A stretch of DNA of 64,000 nucleotides, from NCBI GenBank assembly GCA_036346355.1, contig CM070584.1, positions 50,613,097-50,677,096 on the forward strand. The letters are read 5' to 3'. Numbering within the stretch: the stretch's first letter is position 1; the number at the start of each line of letters is the position of its first letter. Shown here in pieces: positions 46,260-58,961 of this stretch. The DNA comes from Rhipidocladum racemiflorum. Its lineage: Eukaryota; Streptophyta; Magnoliopsida; Poales; Poaceae. The translations under genes were made by a program, and so were the position numbers. Under the pieces are notes generated by a model. It had not been told where the DNA came from, made no database searches, and saw only the letters and a program-made list of their open reading frames with translations.

Positions 46260-48814
46260 AACTTAAACCCTAACATGAGCATAGACCAAGACCTTAAAAC
46301 CAAATCGAATTGCCATCTACAGCTTCTTGGAATTCTTCAGCGTCTTGGAACTCTGGAAGAGTTGGGTTAAGCAAGGGTGAGTACACAACCGTACTCAACA
46401 AGTCGCACAGAATTTCTAAATACTACATGCAGGGGGATTATCGAAGTTTGGCAAAGGTTTAATTATTATGGTGGATGCAGTTTTATTTGCAAGTTCATTT
46501 TACATTTTAAACACAATCCATAAATAATAGTAAGAAGCGGGGGTTTCTCAAGCTAACACGTTTAAGCTATATTCTTAAAATTTTAAAAGACTACTTGAGC
46601 TAGGTTACGGGTGTCACCCCAATTCAAATTTAGCTTCAGTAATCAGAAACACGGCATATTCGAATATCATTTAATTAGACTCTGCAAAGCTGCTCAGCTT
46701 TACTCACAAGATATCTACGGTCGTTAATGCCATGCACAAATTACACGCAACTTAAATGCATGCGGTCGGGCCGAGATGATCACAGCCTTTTGTTGACCAT
46801 TCCTGGATAGTCTATAACCGGTAGGCCCAAGGCCACTCCACCCAGGACCCACTGTCCGGAGCGAGTACCTACCGTTGTGAGAACCGGCGAATGGCGTCAC
46901 AAGCCCATTCCCGTTCCACCCCATCAGTCATTCCCTTGCCGGGAATACTGCTCCCCATTCTCCTTCCGAGAATGGTACCACCATGTAAGTATTTTTCAGG
47001 AAATGAACAATGTACTGAGCTGTGTCGGAGATGGTTCAGCTGACCGGTTCGACTTGTGATTGAGCGGGATATTAAGTTATTTACTTTGCTTAAGAGGGTT
47101 TAATCCTTATATTGCCAAGGACCAAGCCATACAACCATCTATAAACCAACCTGGTACCTGCTCGTTCCAGCCATCGAACCACACATGGCTTACGTCATCG
47201 GTCGGGGATCGGACTCACATCCACCTTGTGGTTAGTCAAATACTGTCCCCCTGACTGTAGCATAATTTTAAATACTACGAGCCAACTGCTCGCCATAACT
47301 TCATTTCTCGTTTTAAAGATTTTGGGTGAAGCTAATGAAACTAATTAATTTAACTAGGGTGTATATGATCTCTAACTAGGGTTATTCAAGGTTTAATAGG
47401 GTCCATCAATGTCAAGGAGGCTAATTACGAAACTGGGTATAACTAAGTTGCATGTCATTCTAAACTATCGATTTTCAATGTTTCAACATACGATTAAAAT
47501 AATGCAGTAGAAATTAAATACTACATTATTCTAAACAAATGGGTTCAACATGATCAAGGATGTGCAGCTTGTCTTGCTGTGCGGTGGGGTTTGCTAGATC
47601 ATGTCGACGTAGTCGTACGCGTCTCCGCTCGAGTCCTGCTCCGGCTCTTGGGACTGCTCGGGCTCTGGGTGCTGCGCGTACGTCGGGTCTAGCGTAAGAG
47701 AGCAAAACAATGGGTACGACGAACAAAACAAACAAATAAAAAAAAGAAAAACTAAGATTTAAATTGAAAAAGGGCTAGAGGGAGAGAGTCGAAGGGCGTT
47801 TCGGTAATTTTGGGAGATTTGGAGACTTGCTCTGGCGGAACGGAGGTCATTTTTGAACTCAATGGGTCGAAATGGTGCATTTTTGGATTTTTGGATTTTT
47901 TTTGGATTATTTAAATATGAAAAAGAAAAGAAAATTAAAAACTGATGAACAGTGTTGGACCACATCGGGCTCGACCCAAGCCGTAGAAACGACCCAGGCG
48001 GTCGTGCGCATGCGATCGGGCCGGCCTAGCTACAATGAGCGAGGCTCGACAGGCGGGCCCAGGGCAAAGCGACGATGACGCGCGGGCCCAAGGCACGGAG
48101 CGGTTGACTGGTGGGGCCGGGCGGGGCGGAGCGGGCGAGGTTGACAGCGTGGGGTCGGGTTGTCAGCAAGCGGCGGGCGCGGCTTAACCGACGCGCGGGC
48201 CTAGTCGGCAGAGAGACAGAGCGAGGGGGAGAGGTTAGGGTTGGGCTCGGGTGAGGGGCGAGCGAGGCGGCGGCAGCGGTTTGGCCGGAGGGGAAGAAGA
48301 AGGGGAGGGGGCGGCAGAGAAGGGAAGAGCCGGTGCGAGTCTCACCGGAGAGGGGTGGGGCGAGGGAGAAGGGGAGCTCAGGAGGGGGTATTTATACTTG
48401 AGCGCGCGAGGGAGAGGGAGAGCGGCGGAGTGGGCGGCGACAGGGGTGGTTGAGCGGCCGGCATGGCGCGGGGAGTGGAGACCGGCGGGTCGCGCGGGGG
48501 CAGGCGGGGCAGGGGATGAAGGAAGACGGGTGATGGGACGGCGCCGACCGGGCGTGATAGGGGGAGTGGTTCGGCTCGGTCGTAGAGGCGGACGGGGCAT
48601 GGGCGCGGGGAAGCGATGCGCGATGGGATGACGGCATGGCGCGGCGGACCGGTCGCCCGGCAGAGCGGGCCGGGGAAGACGACGGGCCGAAGCCCAAGAA
48701 CAAGAGGAGACGGCCAGGTGAGAACTCAAACCAACTGAAATCCCAATCAATTTCGAAACTCGATTTTTGAATTCCTTTTTTTTGAATTTCTTTTGAAATT
48801 TTGGGGTCGTTTCA
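46260..48814 (-). mobile_element. Truncated large-LTR unit, inverted relative of 42449-45218
   Basis: On the minus strand it starts TGAAACGACCCC at 48814, matching TGAAATAACCTC of its relative. It also shares CCGTAACCTAGCTCAAGTAG, the GTACTCACCCTTGC block and GTAGATGGCAATT. Homology stops near 46260, so the far end is missing or replaced. The GC-rich ORFs at 48235-48963 are not recognisable proteins. Confidence 0.65.
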
Positions 48815-49485
48815 CCATAAGCGCGCGTTAGCGTAGCAGCAAGCAGAACAGATCGAGCGGTGTCTGGGCACAACCCTGGGCGCACGGAGCTGTGATGCGG
48901 TAGCGTGTCTTTCGGTTCTGAGGCAGCAGGACGCCATCGGACAAAAAAACTCAGAGTATGCATCTTGCAATGCCCTTCAGTCTTCAGTGATGCAATGCTG
49001 CTCTCGTTGCTGTTTCATTTGACTGACTGCCTGCCTACCATCCATGTACTATTGTACTGTACACTATACTTTATAGTTTATACTATGTAGTATATACTCC
49101 ACAACTAATTCGTGGTTTACCATAACAATCTGCATGCATGCAGCTTGCTTCACGTAAATGAGTTAGCAATGCAGCTTGCACGGGAATGAGTTACCAATCT
49201 GGATGCAGCTTGCTTCACCGTACGCTTCATGAATCAACGGAAATGAGTTAATTATGGGTGTACGTACTCGTGAGGATATAGACAAAGCTTCATATATAGG
49301 AAGCCCGTCTTGTACTTTTAGTATATGTACTCTCTACCTCTATTTGGTTAATAACAACTTAGAGTATGTACTCCTGGAAGTGTGCTTTCATTAATTTATG
49401 TATGTATGTGTGTGTGTATAAGCTGAAGAGATTGGAGCCCTACCAACCATGCCACATCATTGTCTTCGCGAGGGCCCGGTAAAAA
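48815..49485. other. Intergenic stretch, nothing recognised
   Basis: Low-information DNA with short direct repeats (GCAGCTTGCTTCAC near 49140 and 49205). No gene evidence. Confidence 0.4.
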
Positions 49486-49489
49486 GTGA

Positions 49490-49720
49490 AATTACGTATG
49501 GGTCCTTCCAACAGTAATTTTGCAAAAAAAAAAGACCCCGTATTTCGCATATTCATGAACGGGTCCTCCACCGGTTGTTTTTGTAAAATCTAAAATTACA
49601 TCCAGATCCTTCCATAGGTAATTTTGCAAAAAAGAATCATGTAGTTCCGTGTATTCGCAAACGGGTCCTCCACCTATTGTTTTTGCAAAAAAGACCCCAC
49701 GGTAACGCAAACTCACCGTT
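49490..49720. repeat. Tandem duplication with a period of about 102 bp
   Basis: AACGGGTCCTCCACC followed by TTGTTTTTG recurs at 49558 and 49660. Preceding TTTTGCAAAAAA and TATTCGCA blocks are also repeated. A third, weaker unit begins near 49500. Confidence 0.65.
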
Positions 49721-49980
49721 GACTCCTAGACAGCCCATTTTTAACAAAACTTGAAAAGAAAACGGAAATTACATTAAGATCCTCCTACTGTTTTTTTACA
49801 AAAAAAACACCGAACCAAATTTCGCACCGAGCGATGTAACGCTATATCCTACTTAGTTATAATTTACAGGGAAAATGAAAGCACTTGCCAAGGAAATTTC
49901 GTCGACGGGCAGTAACGGGAACCTTTTCATTTACTTCGTGGTCATCGGCAGCAGCGACGAGCGGTTTACGAAGTCCGGTA

Positions 49981-51254
49981 TGAGATTGGAAATATGCTCT
50001 CAGTTGTCTTTACTTGTATCAAAGTATAGGTTTATATAAGAGTTACATAAGAGAGATACGCATGGCATAATTAGCACTAATTATGGCAAGCTAGTGTTCT
50101 TGCCCTGATCCACTTGACCAGGACCACGTATGGTATTGTGAGCGCCAAATAAGCAAGAAGGTGACCGATGGAGTATTGTACATAGGAACTGGTCCAACAC
50201 GCCCCCGCAGTCACAACAATACAACATCGCGCGGCCAGACATTGAGGCTGGATCTGAATTCGGTGAAGACAGTAGTCCCTTGTGAAGATATCAGCAAACT
50301 GGGACGTCGACGGAACATGCAAGACACGCACCTCGCCGGGGGCAACCCGATCCTGCATAAAATGCAAGTCGATCTCCACATTTTTAGTAAGCTGATGCTG
50401 CACTGGATTTTGAGACAAATACATGGCACTTATGCTGTCACAATAAACAAGTGTCGCACTGGATGGTGGTTGTTGTAGCTCGGTAAGAAGATGGCGCAAG
50501 CAACAGGACTCTGCAACAGAGTTTGCCACAGCTCTGTATTCAGCCTCTGCAATTGAGCAAGACACTGTGTTTTGCCTTTCGGAAGACCAAGAAACAATGT
50601 TTTCACCACACAAGATGCAAAAATCGGAGGTGGACTTATGTGTATCGGGGCAGCCGGCCCAATCGGCATCGGAGTAGCTAGGCAACTAAGTCATGAGAGG
50701 ATGACCGAAAAAAGTGCCGCGAGATGATGGCCTTATGGGTGGAGAGATCAAGGCATCTGAATCCTTTGTGATCCAGAGGATCTCCTAAAAATACACATGG
50801 TGTGGGATGAGGAGAAAGTTTATAAGGAGTTGTAGCTGCCAAGTTCGGGTAACATAAGCAGCCAAAAACGTGTAGGTTGTGGCAATGAGAGCATCGAAAC
50901 AGGGATTAATTGAGAGAGCTGTTTGAGGTTGAGTTGGCTGTGGTGGCGGTCGAGGCGGTGGCAGCGTTCTCGTCTATGGTAGACATCAGAGAGAACGATC
51001 GATGGACAATGTTGAAGAAAGGAAGGAAGGGGTCAGAGACTCTGATACCATGATCGAGATTGGAAACACGCTGTCGTTGTTTTTACTTGTATCAAAGTAC
51101 AGGCTACACGAGAGAGATATGTATGGCATGACTAGCGCTAATTATGGCAAGGGTTGTTGCCATGATCTACTTGATTAGGACCACGTATGATATTGCGAGC
51201 CAAATAAGCAGAAAGGTGACCGATCAAGTATTGTACGTAGGAACCGGTTCAACA
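49981..51254 (-). mobile_element. Internally deleted Copia retrotransposon
   Basis: Diverged LTRs at 49981-50199 and 51051-51254 start TGA and end AACA, with a perfect 5-bp duplication CGGTA (49976-49980 and 51255-51259). Next to the right LTR is TGGTATCAGAGTC on the minus strand, the initiator-Met tRNA primer site. A G-rich polypurine tract adjoins the left LTR. Only small pieces of pol remain. Confidence 0.88.
50211..50930 (-). pseudogene. Copia pol remnant: integrase tail fused to RNase H
   Basis: RNase H reads YSDADWAGCPDTHKSTSDFC and on through YRAVANSVAESCCLRHLL and NVEIDLHFMQDRV to FADIFT. It is then frame-shifted to FTEFRSSLNV. Upstream on the minus strand (50930-50700) the integrase C-terminal segment reads in broken frames as LAATTPYKLSP, CVFLGDPLDHKGFRCLD and STHKAIISRHFF. 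It joins directly to RNase H, so the whole reverse transcriptase is deleted. Confidence 0.8.
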
Positions 51255-51464
51255 CGGTAGTCATCCCGGTGGAAGCGAGAATAAACCTTTCTTTGAATTA
51301 GTCGCGCGTTTGCTTGTGTTGTGAAACAAGAACGTTCACCCACGCCAATCCACGGCACGCCAAGCAATCACGCGAATAGAACAAAAGGAGAAGCACACCA
51401 TACAAGGGGAAACCTCTCTCTTTATTAGATTGATTAATTTCTGTACAAGGCAATGCCCTATATA

Positions 51465-51695
51465 GGCCCTGTTTGGCAGAGCTCCAGATCCCAGCTCCAC
51501 CTCAGAGCTGAAACTTGTAGACTGAAATAAAGTGACTTAAGTTTATAATTATATTCTAGAATGTAAACAAGATGATCCACCTAAACACTCTTAATATACC
51601 CACAGCTCCAGCTCCACGAATTTGGTGGAGCTAGGAATACCTAGCTCCACCAACTCCAAAAATTTGGTGGAGTTGGAGCTCTGCCAAACACCCCC
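51465..51695. mobile_element. MITE with GGCCCTGTTTGG termini
   Basis: Left GGCCCTGTTTGGCAGAGCTCCA and right GGAGCTCTGCCAAACACCCCC are inverted repeats. It sits in a TATATA target. The interior has repeated AGCTCCA motifs. Confidence 0.65.
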
Positions 51696-53492
51696 ATATA
51701 TATAGTGGAGAACCCCTGGAGATAAATTCGGATTTGCCCACTATGGATAGAATCCTTATCTCCAGGGATACGGATTCTATCCATATCATAACAGCTTGAA
51801 ATACAAGTTGCACACTTACGAGAACATTCTTGCCGGTTGCCAGGTAGGCTCTCCGGACAGGAGGGTGCATGTATACCTACGGGCAGTGTAAGCACAGCAG
51901 TCAGCCAGTCACTGAAGTTTTTTAGCTTTTGCGACTCAAAATGCAGTTCAAAATACACCGTGCATTTTGAACTGCAAAGGCAGAGGATCCCAATCCGTTC
52001 CTTATGCGGAGGCCGGCATGCCGTACGTGCCGCAGCTAACGCCGCGAGATGTTCGCCCAAGTTCTTTTTCTTCAGCTCCTTGACATATGAAAAACGTGAT
52101 AACGCACGACTGTTCACGCAACAGTAGGTTCGATGTTTATGTATTCGCGTCCAGTGAATTCAGACTGTGGCACTAAACTAAAATCCTGCAAATTAACAGC
52201 ACTTTTCTATGTTCCTCCACTATATATAGCCCGTACGGCTACAGGTGCTTAATTCCGGTACTGTACAGCCGGACGAATTGCTGCAGGCAGCAGGCTCAGG
52301 GCCTACAGTGCGCCAGTACTACATATATATACGTGCAAGTACGAACACATGCATGCACGCGTGGTTGCACACATGCAGAGTGAGTGAGCTTCGCCGATCA
52401 ACTCATGCCATTATTCTCTACACTGTACTTCTGTAGTCGCACTCGAGCACCTAAGTAGTACCGTGTGCTGAACGTACGTATCCCCGAAAATGAACAACAT
52501 AGTGTTATAAATACATGTTACGAGAGACTTAGAATTGAAGATAAAAATATACATAAGACTAGGTAAACGATAATTTCCCAACATTTGGTATGATCAGATC
52601 ATGCATGGCTCTCGAATGGGGAAAAAAAACCCTGCGCGCTATCATCCCAGAATAATCCGGACTTACCCAGAGGTCTACGTAATGCACATATACGTACCGT
52701 ACGCACTCACCAATCTTATTCTATACAACGACGCCGTACTTACTACTTATTAGCTTTCCATCAGGAGCTCATCAGCCAGAGCTAGCTCACACAAGTTCAT
52801 CACGAGTCCGTCATGGCGAACCAGCCACGCCGTTAGCACGGCCACCGCTACGACGACGCTGAGGAGCAGCGGCAGCACGTGGGCGCAGCGATTCGCCCCC
52901 GACACCCAAGACCCAACCAGGCAACCACTGCTGCTCGCAAAAGCGCCTCTTCGTGTTCAGCTGTCGACCGCAAATAAAGCCAAAACAGATAGGGAAAAAA
53001 AAAAAGGGAGCCGAGCAGAGACAAGCCGACGCGACGCTATTCGAATCATAAGGAAGCGTCCGGGATGGTGCAGGAGCATATTGGAGCTGAACTTTGCCTT
53101 TGCGCAAAGCACGATCGACCCTCCTCCGGCCTCCCGGTCTCCGCTCCTGCCGATGCGAGACGCACACGACGAAGCCATCCTTTTTCAAGCTCTCTCACAA
53201 ATTTTGTTTGCAAATTCAATCTTCTTCTGAATAAATTTATATAAATTTATAAGAATAGCTCGTCTTCAACGTTCTCATGATAAGGTTCTTAACGAGGTAG
53301 CATTGCTCGGCGTGAAGTGTGCCATTAAATGTTCACTTAATTAATTATTTTAATTAATTGATTGATTAATCACTTAATTAATGATCTTGTTTAATTAAAT
53401 CGCTTAATTAATACTACGGTACTGTTCGTCTGGTTGCTTCTTCTAAGCTCCTGTTGAGCGGTATAGGAGCTCACCAGATGATACGTGTATAT
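51696..53492. other. Intergenic stretch; one short perfect hairpin
   Basis: No recognisable gene. TGCAGTTCAAAAT (51941-51953) and ATTTTGAACTGCA (51963-51975) form a perfect 13-bp hairpin with a 9-base loop. 53330-53420 is TTAATTAA-rich simple sequence. Confidence 0.45.
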
Positions 53493-56400
53493 CACTACAG
53501 GAATTCATATTATTTTCGTCGGCCTAAAACCGACGAAAATACGCGGAAAACCGACGAAAATAGCTATTTTCGTCGGTTTACCGACGAAAATAGACCGACG
53601 AAATTATGTTGACGAAAATACATGTATTTTCGTCGGCAACCGACGAAAATAGGTATATTTTCGTTTACAGAGAGGCCGCATTTAAAATAGTGGCCGTTCG
53701 CACTCACGACGTGGAATCTGTATTTTAGTTGAGGCCGAATTTAAAATAGTTATTTTCGTCGGCAATTTTCTTCTATTTTAAATCGGTTTAGGCCGACGAA
53801 ATTACTTTTAAAATTTTAAAAAATATAAAAACCTTGTTTTAAATCGGTTTAGGCCGATTAAAATACTTTTAAAATTTTAAAAAAATTAAAAACCATGAAT
53901 TTTTAAAAGAGAATAAACTGCACAACTATTAAAAATACCAAGTGCGTGCATTGCTATGAAATACTAAGTTCTTTCACATATACAAATTACCATGCCACAT
54001 TTCTCAGGTTATGGGCTTCAGAATCAATAAAGCAAGGACGAGGTTGCATTTACAAAATTAAACAAGTCAATTAAAAATGATGTATCCTCCACATTTTGCA
54101 TCTCCAAGCTTGAATTCATGGTCTAAAAACTTATATCGCAAACAATGTTCGATTACAACCCGAATCTGATATTACGAACCTAGTTTCACCTATCAAGGAT
54201 AAGATGTCAACAAATGTCTTGTAAGACATTCGCTCGTTAGTTATGAAAAAGATTACAATATGAGTCTATAAGCGGCATTCTTTTCTTTTCTTTTCCTTTG
54301 ACACGTAACTATGGTGGCATTCTTTTCTTTTCTTTTCTTTGACACGAGAACTATGACGACCATTAAGTGGCACCCAACTAAACTCAGGAAATTTCAGTAA
54401 TACAAGGGGAAAAAAGTATTCTGGACCATGGTTAGTTCACAATTAAATAAGATAAAAAAAGTTCTGGTTAGACCTCATAACGAACTACTTTCATTTCCTT
54501 AGTACAATTCTTTGAAATTGAGCTGTCTTTGATATAAGCTTGCTTGTTTCTTCTGTAAGCATTAGGTACACAATCAATATCATAACAGTGAACGATTTCT
54601 GCAACCTGCACACCCAGAATAGGGCGCATATTAGTATGTATTTAGCATGACATCAAAGTGGCGATTCAAAGATCTACCAGACGAAAGCAAATCAATTACA
54701 TGGTTTGAAGCATGAAGACAAACAAGCCCAACAGTGCGAAAGTAATTCCAATAACCAAGAAAATGGTTATCACCAAAGCTTGATAGAAATAATACCATAT
54801 AAGTTACTAAACAATACAAAAAACCATCTGATGTCGCTGCCAAATGTCAAATAACTAAAACCCGTGCACCATGATAGACTGCCAAAAAAAAACTATTTGA
54901 GAAAGGGCATGAATAGAATCATAAGTATCAAGTACATGCAGGTAAACCTTCATATTTGTTTTGGTATTTTTAGTTACATTTATATACACCATTCTTCCAG
55001 AAAAAATTGGTTATCTCAACTGAGTAGCAAAATTAATAAAAATAAATAAATAAAAGTCAAGGAGTGATATTTCCCACAATCTTGGTTGAATTACCTGCAA
55101 TGTCTCAAAGGCAATACTAAGTGGCTCAAATAACAGAAGCCAAAATAACTTAGAATTACATGACCTGCAGAACCCTACACAAAGCTGTATTTGATTTTGT
55201 TAGCATCTCTCTATATCCTTGGAGGTTTTGTATCAAGTGAGAACCCAGGACCAAGAAGCTTATTCAGCGACGGAGCGCATAATAATAATAATGCCTAACA
55301 CTGCGTTTTGATACAACCATTACAACTTGAGGTCAAGAAGCGCCCGGATATAGTAAAAGCTTCATTGTGGGGAAGGAATATTATAGACTTCTTTGAACAT
55401 TGTTTATACTGTGAGGCGGTATACAAATAACGACATTGGTCATTGAAAACTTTTTCGAATGAGAAAATAGACAGAACAAGCAATTGTGAGGGGCTATTTG
55501 GTTCTCGCCTTGGAAAATTGCTTCATCAGACGTCTCATCAATGCCTCATTAAAACATAGGCAGCCGGTTGTTGTACAAGACCCACCTAGCCTTGCTGCGT
55601 CAAAGCTACTCTACCTCATCATCCCTTATGGGTTTACTAAATTGAACCTCAAATTTGAGATGTGCCTTGCATGGCAGAAAGATTGTGAGGTTCAGGTGAC
55701 TATGAAGCAACTTCAAGCAAGCCATGTAACAAGGCACAACGGTGCGGATTCTAAATAAATATTATTGGAGGATGACTCTAGTTGTCCAAAAATCTAACTG
55801 GGTTGTGCAGAGTTCTGAATAAATATCACTAGTTCTACCTATTTCCACAGAGAAATTTCAAGATTAAGTAAGCATATTTCACCCCTGATATTATTGGAGG
55901 ATGACTCTAGTTGTTCATCATAAAAAGAAACTACTTATGGAAACAGAAGTTTGGACATCATATCTTAACAATATAAAGACAAGTAAGGATTCCGTATTAT
56001 TTGTTAAATGGCATGATCGAACACTTCAGATCTAGTTTTCTTTTGGTTGATGCTTGGAGAAGTTAGATGAAGAATCTTAGGATCAAATCCTCCACCAGAA
56101 CCTAAACCAGATAGTCCAAGACACTGCAACATCTTAGGAGTTAACCTACCACCTGATGGGAGAAGAACCTGAAAAAAAAGTTGCATAGGATAAAAAGTTT
56201 CCGAATTCACATAGGAAAGGAAACACAAAATATACACTGCAAGAATGGCTTACTCCTCCACCTTCTGATTCACTTAAGTATTTTTACACGCATGTAAAAT
56301 ATTTTTACTCCAACATGATGAAGTATCAATAAATAATTAGGAGAAAGAATTACAAACTCATACTACGAATCTGAGAAGTAAGCATGATTTCGCAACACTA

Positions 56401-57151
56401 GAATCACCAATAAGCAGAAGTATGAAAAGGTAGTGACTGAAGTCAACAAAACAACATATTGCAAGAGTGATCGTGGCAAAGACATCAACAATAGGAAATA
56501 TTATACATCTTCTCAGCATTTCCACAAACACATGGCGTGCACAAGAAACTAAATACCTCACTTTAATTTATGGTTGTGCACTCACCACAAGAAGAAGGCA
56601 AGATGGAGGGGGCAGTGCCTTTGCTGCTGCCGCTGCTTCGCTTGGAGGGGGACCCGGTTGGAGGAGGGGAGGGTGCCAGTTGAGGGAGGACGTCGGCCGG
56701 AGGAAGGAGGTGGAGGCGGCACCGACCTTGGGGAAACCGGGAGGGCAGCGTCGAGCACGGGGAAGGAGCAGGGTCAGCCAGAAGGAGGAAGCCGGCAGAT
56801 CTGAGGAGCAAGAGAAGGCGCGGCCACGCCGGACGCAGGGGAGGGCGCCGATGAGGAAGCGAGGAGAAGGGGAAAACCAGGCGGCGTCGATGTGGCTGGG
56901 AAGGAGGCATCGCTCAGGGTTTCCAATTTGATAGTGGCACACGTGACCTAGTACAAGTATTTTCGTCGGCTTACACTCCAGCCGACGAAAATAGAGGCGT
57001 ATATTTGTCGGCCTCGCAGAAACCGATGAAAATAATATTATTTTCGTCAGCTACACTCAAACCGACGAAATTAAGGTGTCATTTACGTCGGCCTATTTAT
57101 AGCCGACGAAAATAATTGGAGCCGACGAAAATATTGTTGTTTCCTGTAGTG
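53493..57151. mobile_element. 3.66-kb non-autonomous CACTA transposon, complete ends
   Basis: Left CACTACAGGAA and right TTCCTGTAGTG are perfect inverted ends, with a 3-bp duplication TAT (53490-53492 and 57152-57154). Subterminal arrays of CCGACGAAAAT and ATTTTCGTCGG lie at 53517-53830 and 56955-57135. No transposase was read in the interior. It contains a Rab-like exon fragment and several unassigned exon-like stretches. Confidence 0.93.
56364..56447 (-). pseudogene. Rab GTPase exon fragment captured by the CACTA element
   Basis: The minus strand reads DFSHYLFILLLIGDSSVAKS then CLLLRFVV. Rab1/RabE-type GTPases have [22 protein letters not shown] here. The P-loop GDSGVGKS is altered to GDSSVAKS, so nucleotide binding would be impaired even if expressed. 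Only this exon is recognisable; neighbouring minus-strand ORFs (56004-56237, 56563-56942) do not continue the Rab fold. Confidence 0.75.
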
Positions 57152-57466
57152 TATGTCACGTGCTGGTGTTTTTGTGATCGGAAAAGAGATTTTTTGTAAT
57201 AACTTTATAAAGAGACCAGGTTCAAAAAAATATGTTAGGGATGCAAAGAAAGCGCTGGCTTCGCACACGACGGCCGTAGTGCCAAGCTCGTGGTTGAACT
57301 CACAAAAGGTTCACTAGTACTACTAGAGTCTAGAGTAGCCTTTGATCGGACGGAAAGTGCAGTGGCACTGATCAACAGGGAGAGCCAGGCGCTTTCTGCG
57401 CTAACGCCCGAGTTGGTTTCCTTCGATCCACCAGTAGGTCCAGTACTGATACTACTCCATAATGCT
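57152..57466. other. Short spacer, nothing recognised
   Basis: Separates the CACTA element from the next MITE. ORFs without domains on both strands. Confidence 0.4.
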
Positions 57467-57475
57467 TGTCTTTTT

Positions 57476-57857
57476 GGCAAAATATCCGGTGCAATCATCG
57501 TTTTCGTACAATCATTGTGTAACCCTACTAAAAATGTTACAAAAAATTCTAAAAAAAATCATGGATGTACATCTCAACTTACCCCATCTACGTATAAAAT
57601 TTCATGATCAAATACGTCCTATGCTAGAAGTTACAAAAAAAAAACAAATTTTGTGCTGTCTACTGTAGCAAGATTCCAAACGAAAATTTGTTTTTTTTTT
57701 ACTTCTAGCATATGACGTATTTGATCATGAAATTTTATACGTAAATGGGGTAAGTTGAGATGTACATCCATGATTTTTTTCAGAATTTTTTGGAACTTTT
57801 TTTAGTATGGTTGCACGATGGTTACACGAAAACAGTGGTTGCACCGGATATTTTGGC
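57476..57857. mobile_element. 382-bp long-arm foldback Mutator-like MITE
   Basis: Ends GGCAAAATATCCGGTGCAA and TTGCACCGGATATTTTGGC. The inverted arms cover almost the whole element. A perfect 9-bp duplication TGTCTTTTT is at 57467-57475 and 57858-57866. Confidence 0.85.
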
Positions 57858-58017
57858 TGTCTTTTTTCCTCTCTTCAGTTAGACAGACATAGGCAGACAC
57901 GTAAAAAGACGCAAAAGTAACCTCTCTTAGATGGTACATTTACATGAATTCATCCTTCTTCACTGGTGCAACAGGTCGGGTACTACAGCAGCTTTGAACA
58001 GTAACAACAAGGTTTTA

Positions 58018-58830
58018 AGTTTTGTTTTTAAGACTATATCTTGAAGGGACCAGAATCTAAAATTTCGATAAGATTCAAAATTTTTTGACAAAATCCAAAT
58101 CCGATTTTTTTTACTGAGATTTTTGAGAATCTCGCTGAGATTTACCGAAATCTCAGTAATTTTTAACCGAACAAAAATTAGTTCAAGACATATTAGAAAA
58201 ATTTTAAATTTTTTTGGATGATCCTAACGCATCACTAATGTTCTCATAAAATTTTCAGATGATGATTAAGCCTGTGGGATTTTTAAAAATTGTGACAGTG
58301 CAAAAATACTGTAAAATGGTCACACGTGGCTAGAAAGATAGGAAAAAAATTCAAAAAATTATGAAATAATTTTTGTACATACCCTATCTAGCACAAAAAG
58401 AATTGAATTAATTTGGGGCCTTCAAGGATTTTCACAAAATCAAGGTGCATATTTTTCACTTAAATACTTTTAGTTTCAAGTTTCAATCATATTGACGAAT
58501 GTATTCGGAGCATAACTTCATAATATAATTCATAGAATTATCATTTTTTAGTTGAACACATAGCATGCATATGCTCTTCATTGATAAAAGATGTATCACA
58601 TACAAACATATATCCGGCAAAAACATAGCAATCTCAGCAAAAAAAAAAAACATAAAATCTCGTTGAGATTTTTGAAGTTACTATTGCATGGAAAAATATA
58701 AAATCTCGTCGAGATTTGTGAGGTTACCGTTGCATTTGCAAAATTTGAATTTTTCTTGTTTATCTAGGATTTGAAATCTCATCCACAATCGAGATCCGAG
58801 ATTTTTTTCCCTAACCGCAGCCTGTTTGGT
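58018..58830. mobile_element. 813-bp hAT-like element (family of 12295-13498, inverted)
   Basis: Perfect 10-bp direct repeat AACAGTAACA at 58008-58017 and 58831-58840. It starts near CAAGGTTTTAAG. The stretch 58185-58310 is the reverse complement of the internal repeat unit of the 12.3 kb element (e.g. AGATGATGATTAAGCCTG). Confidence 0.7.
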
Positions 58831-58961
58831 AACAGTAACATTAATATACTAGTAGTAATCTGTAACGGAAGAACAATGCTGCTACTGTCTTGATCCGGTA
58901 ATCGGAGTTGGGGTCCAGTTTTCGGATATTCGCTGGGTCCACGCCACTGCACCCTCGCGCC

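Noticed and set aside
48235..48963. 242-codon open frame on the minus strand
   Set aside because: Lies in the GC-rich part of a large-LTR unit. Proline/serine-rich low-complexity translation, no domain, and the relative at 42.4 kb does not keep the frame.
52811..53188. 125-codon minus-strand open frame
   Set aside because: No recognisable motif, no splice context, and an overlapping frame of similar length; no support for a gene.
55190..55260. ABCG-like peptide (LYILGGFVSS) inside the CACTA element
   Set aside because: Only about ten residues match the transporter motif, with no flanking similarity; most likely chance.
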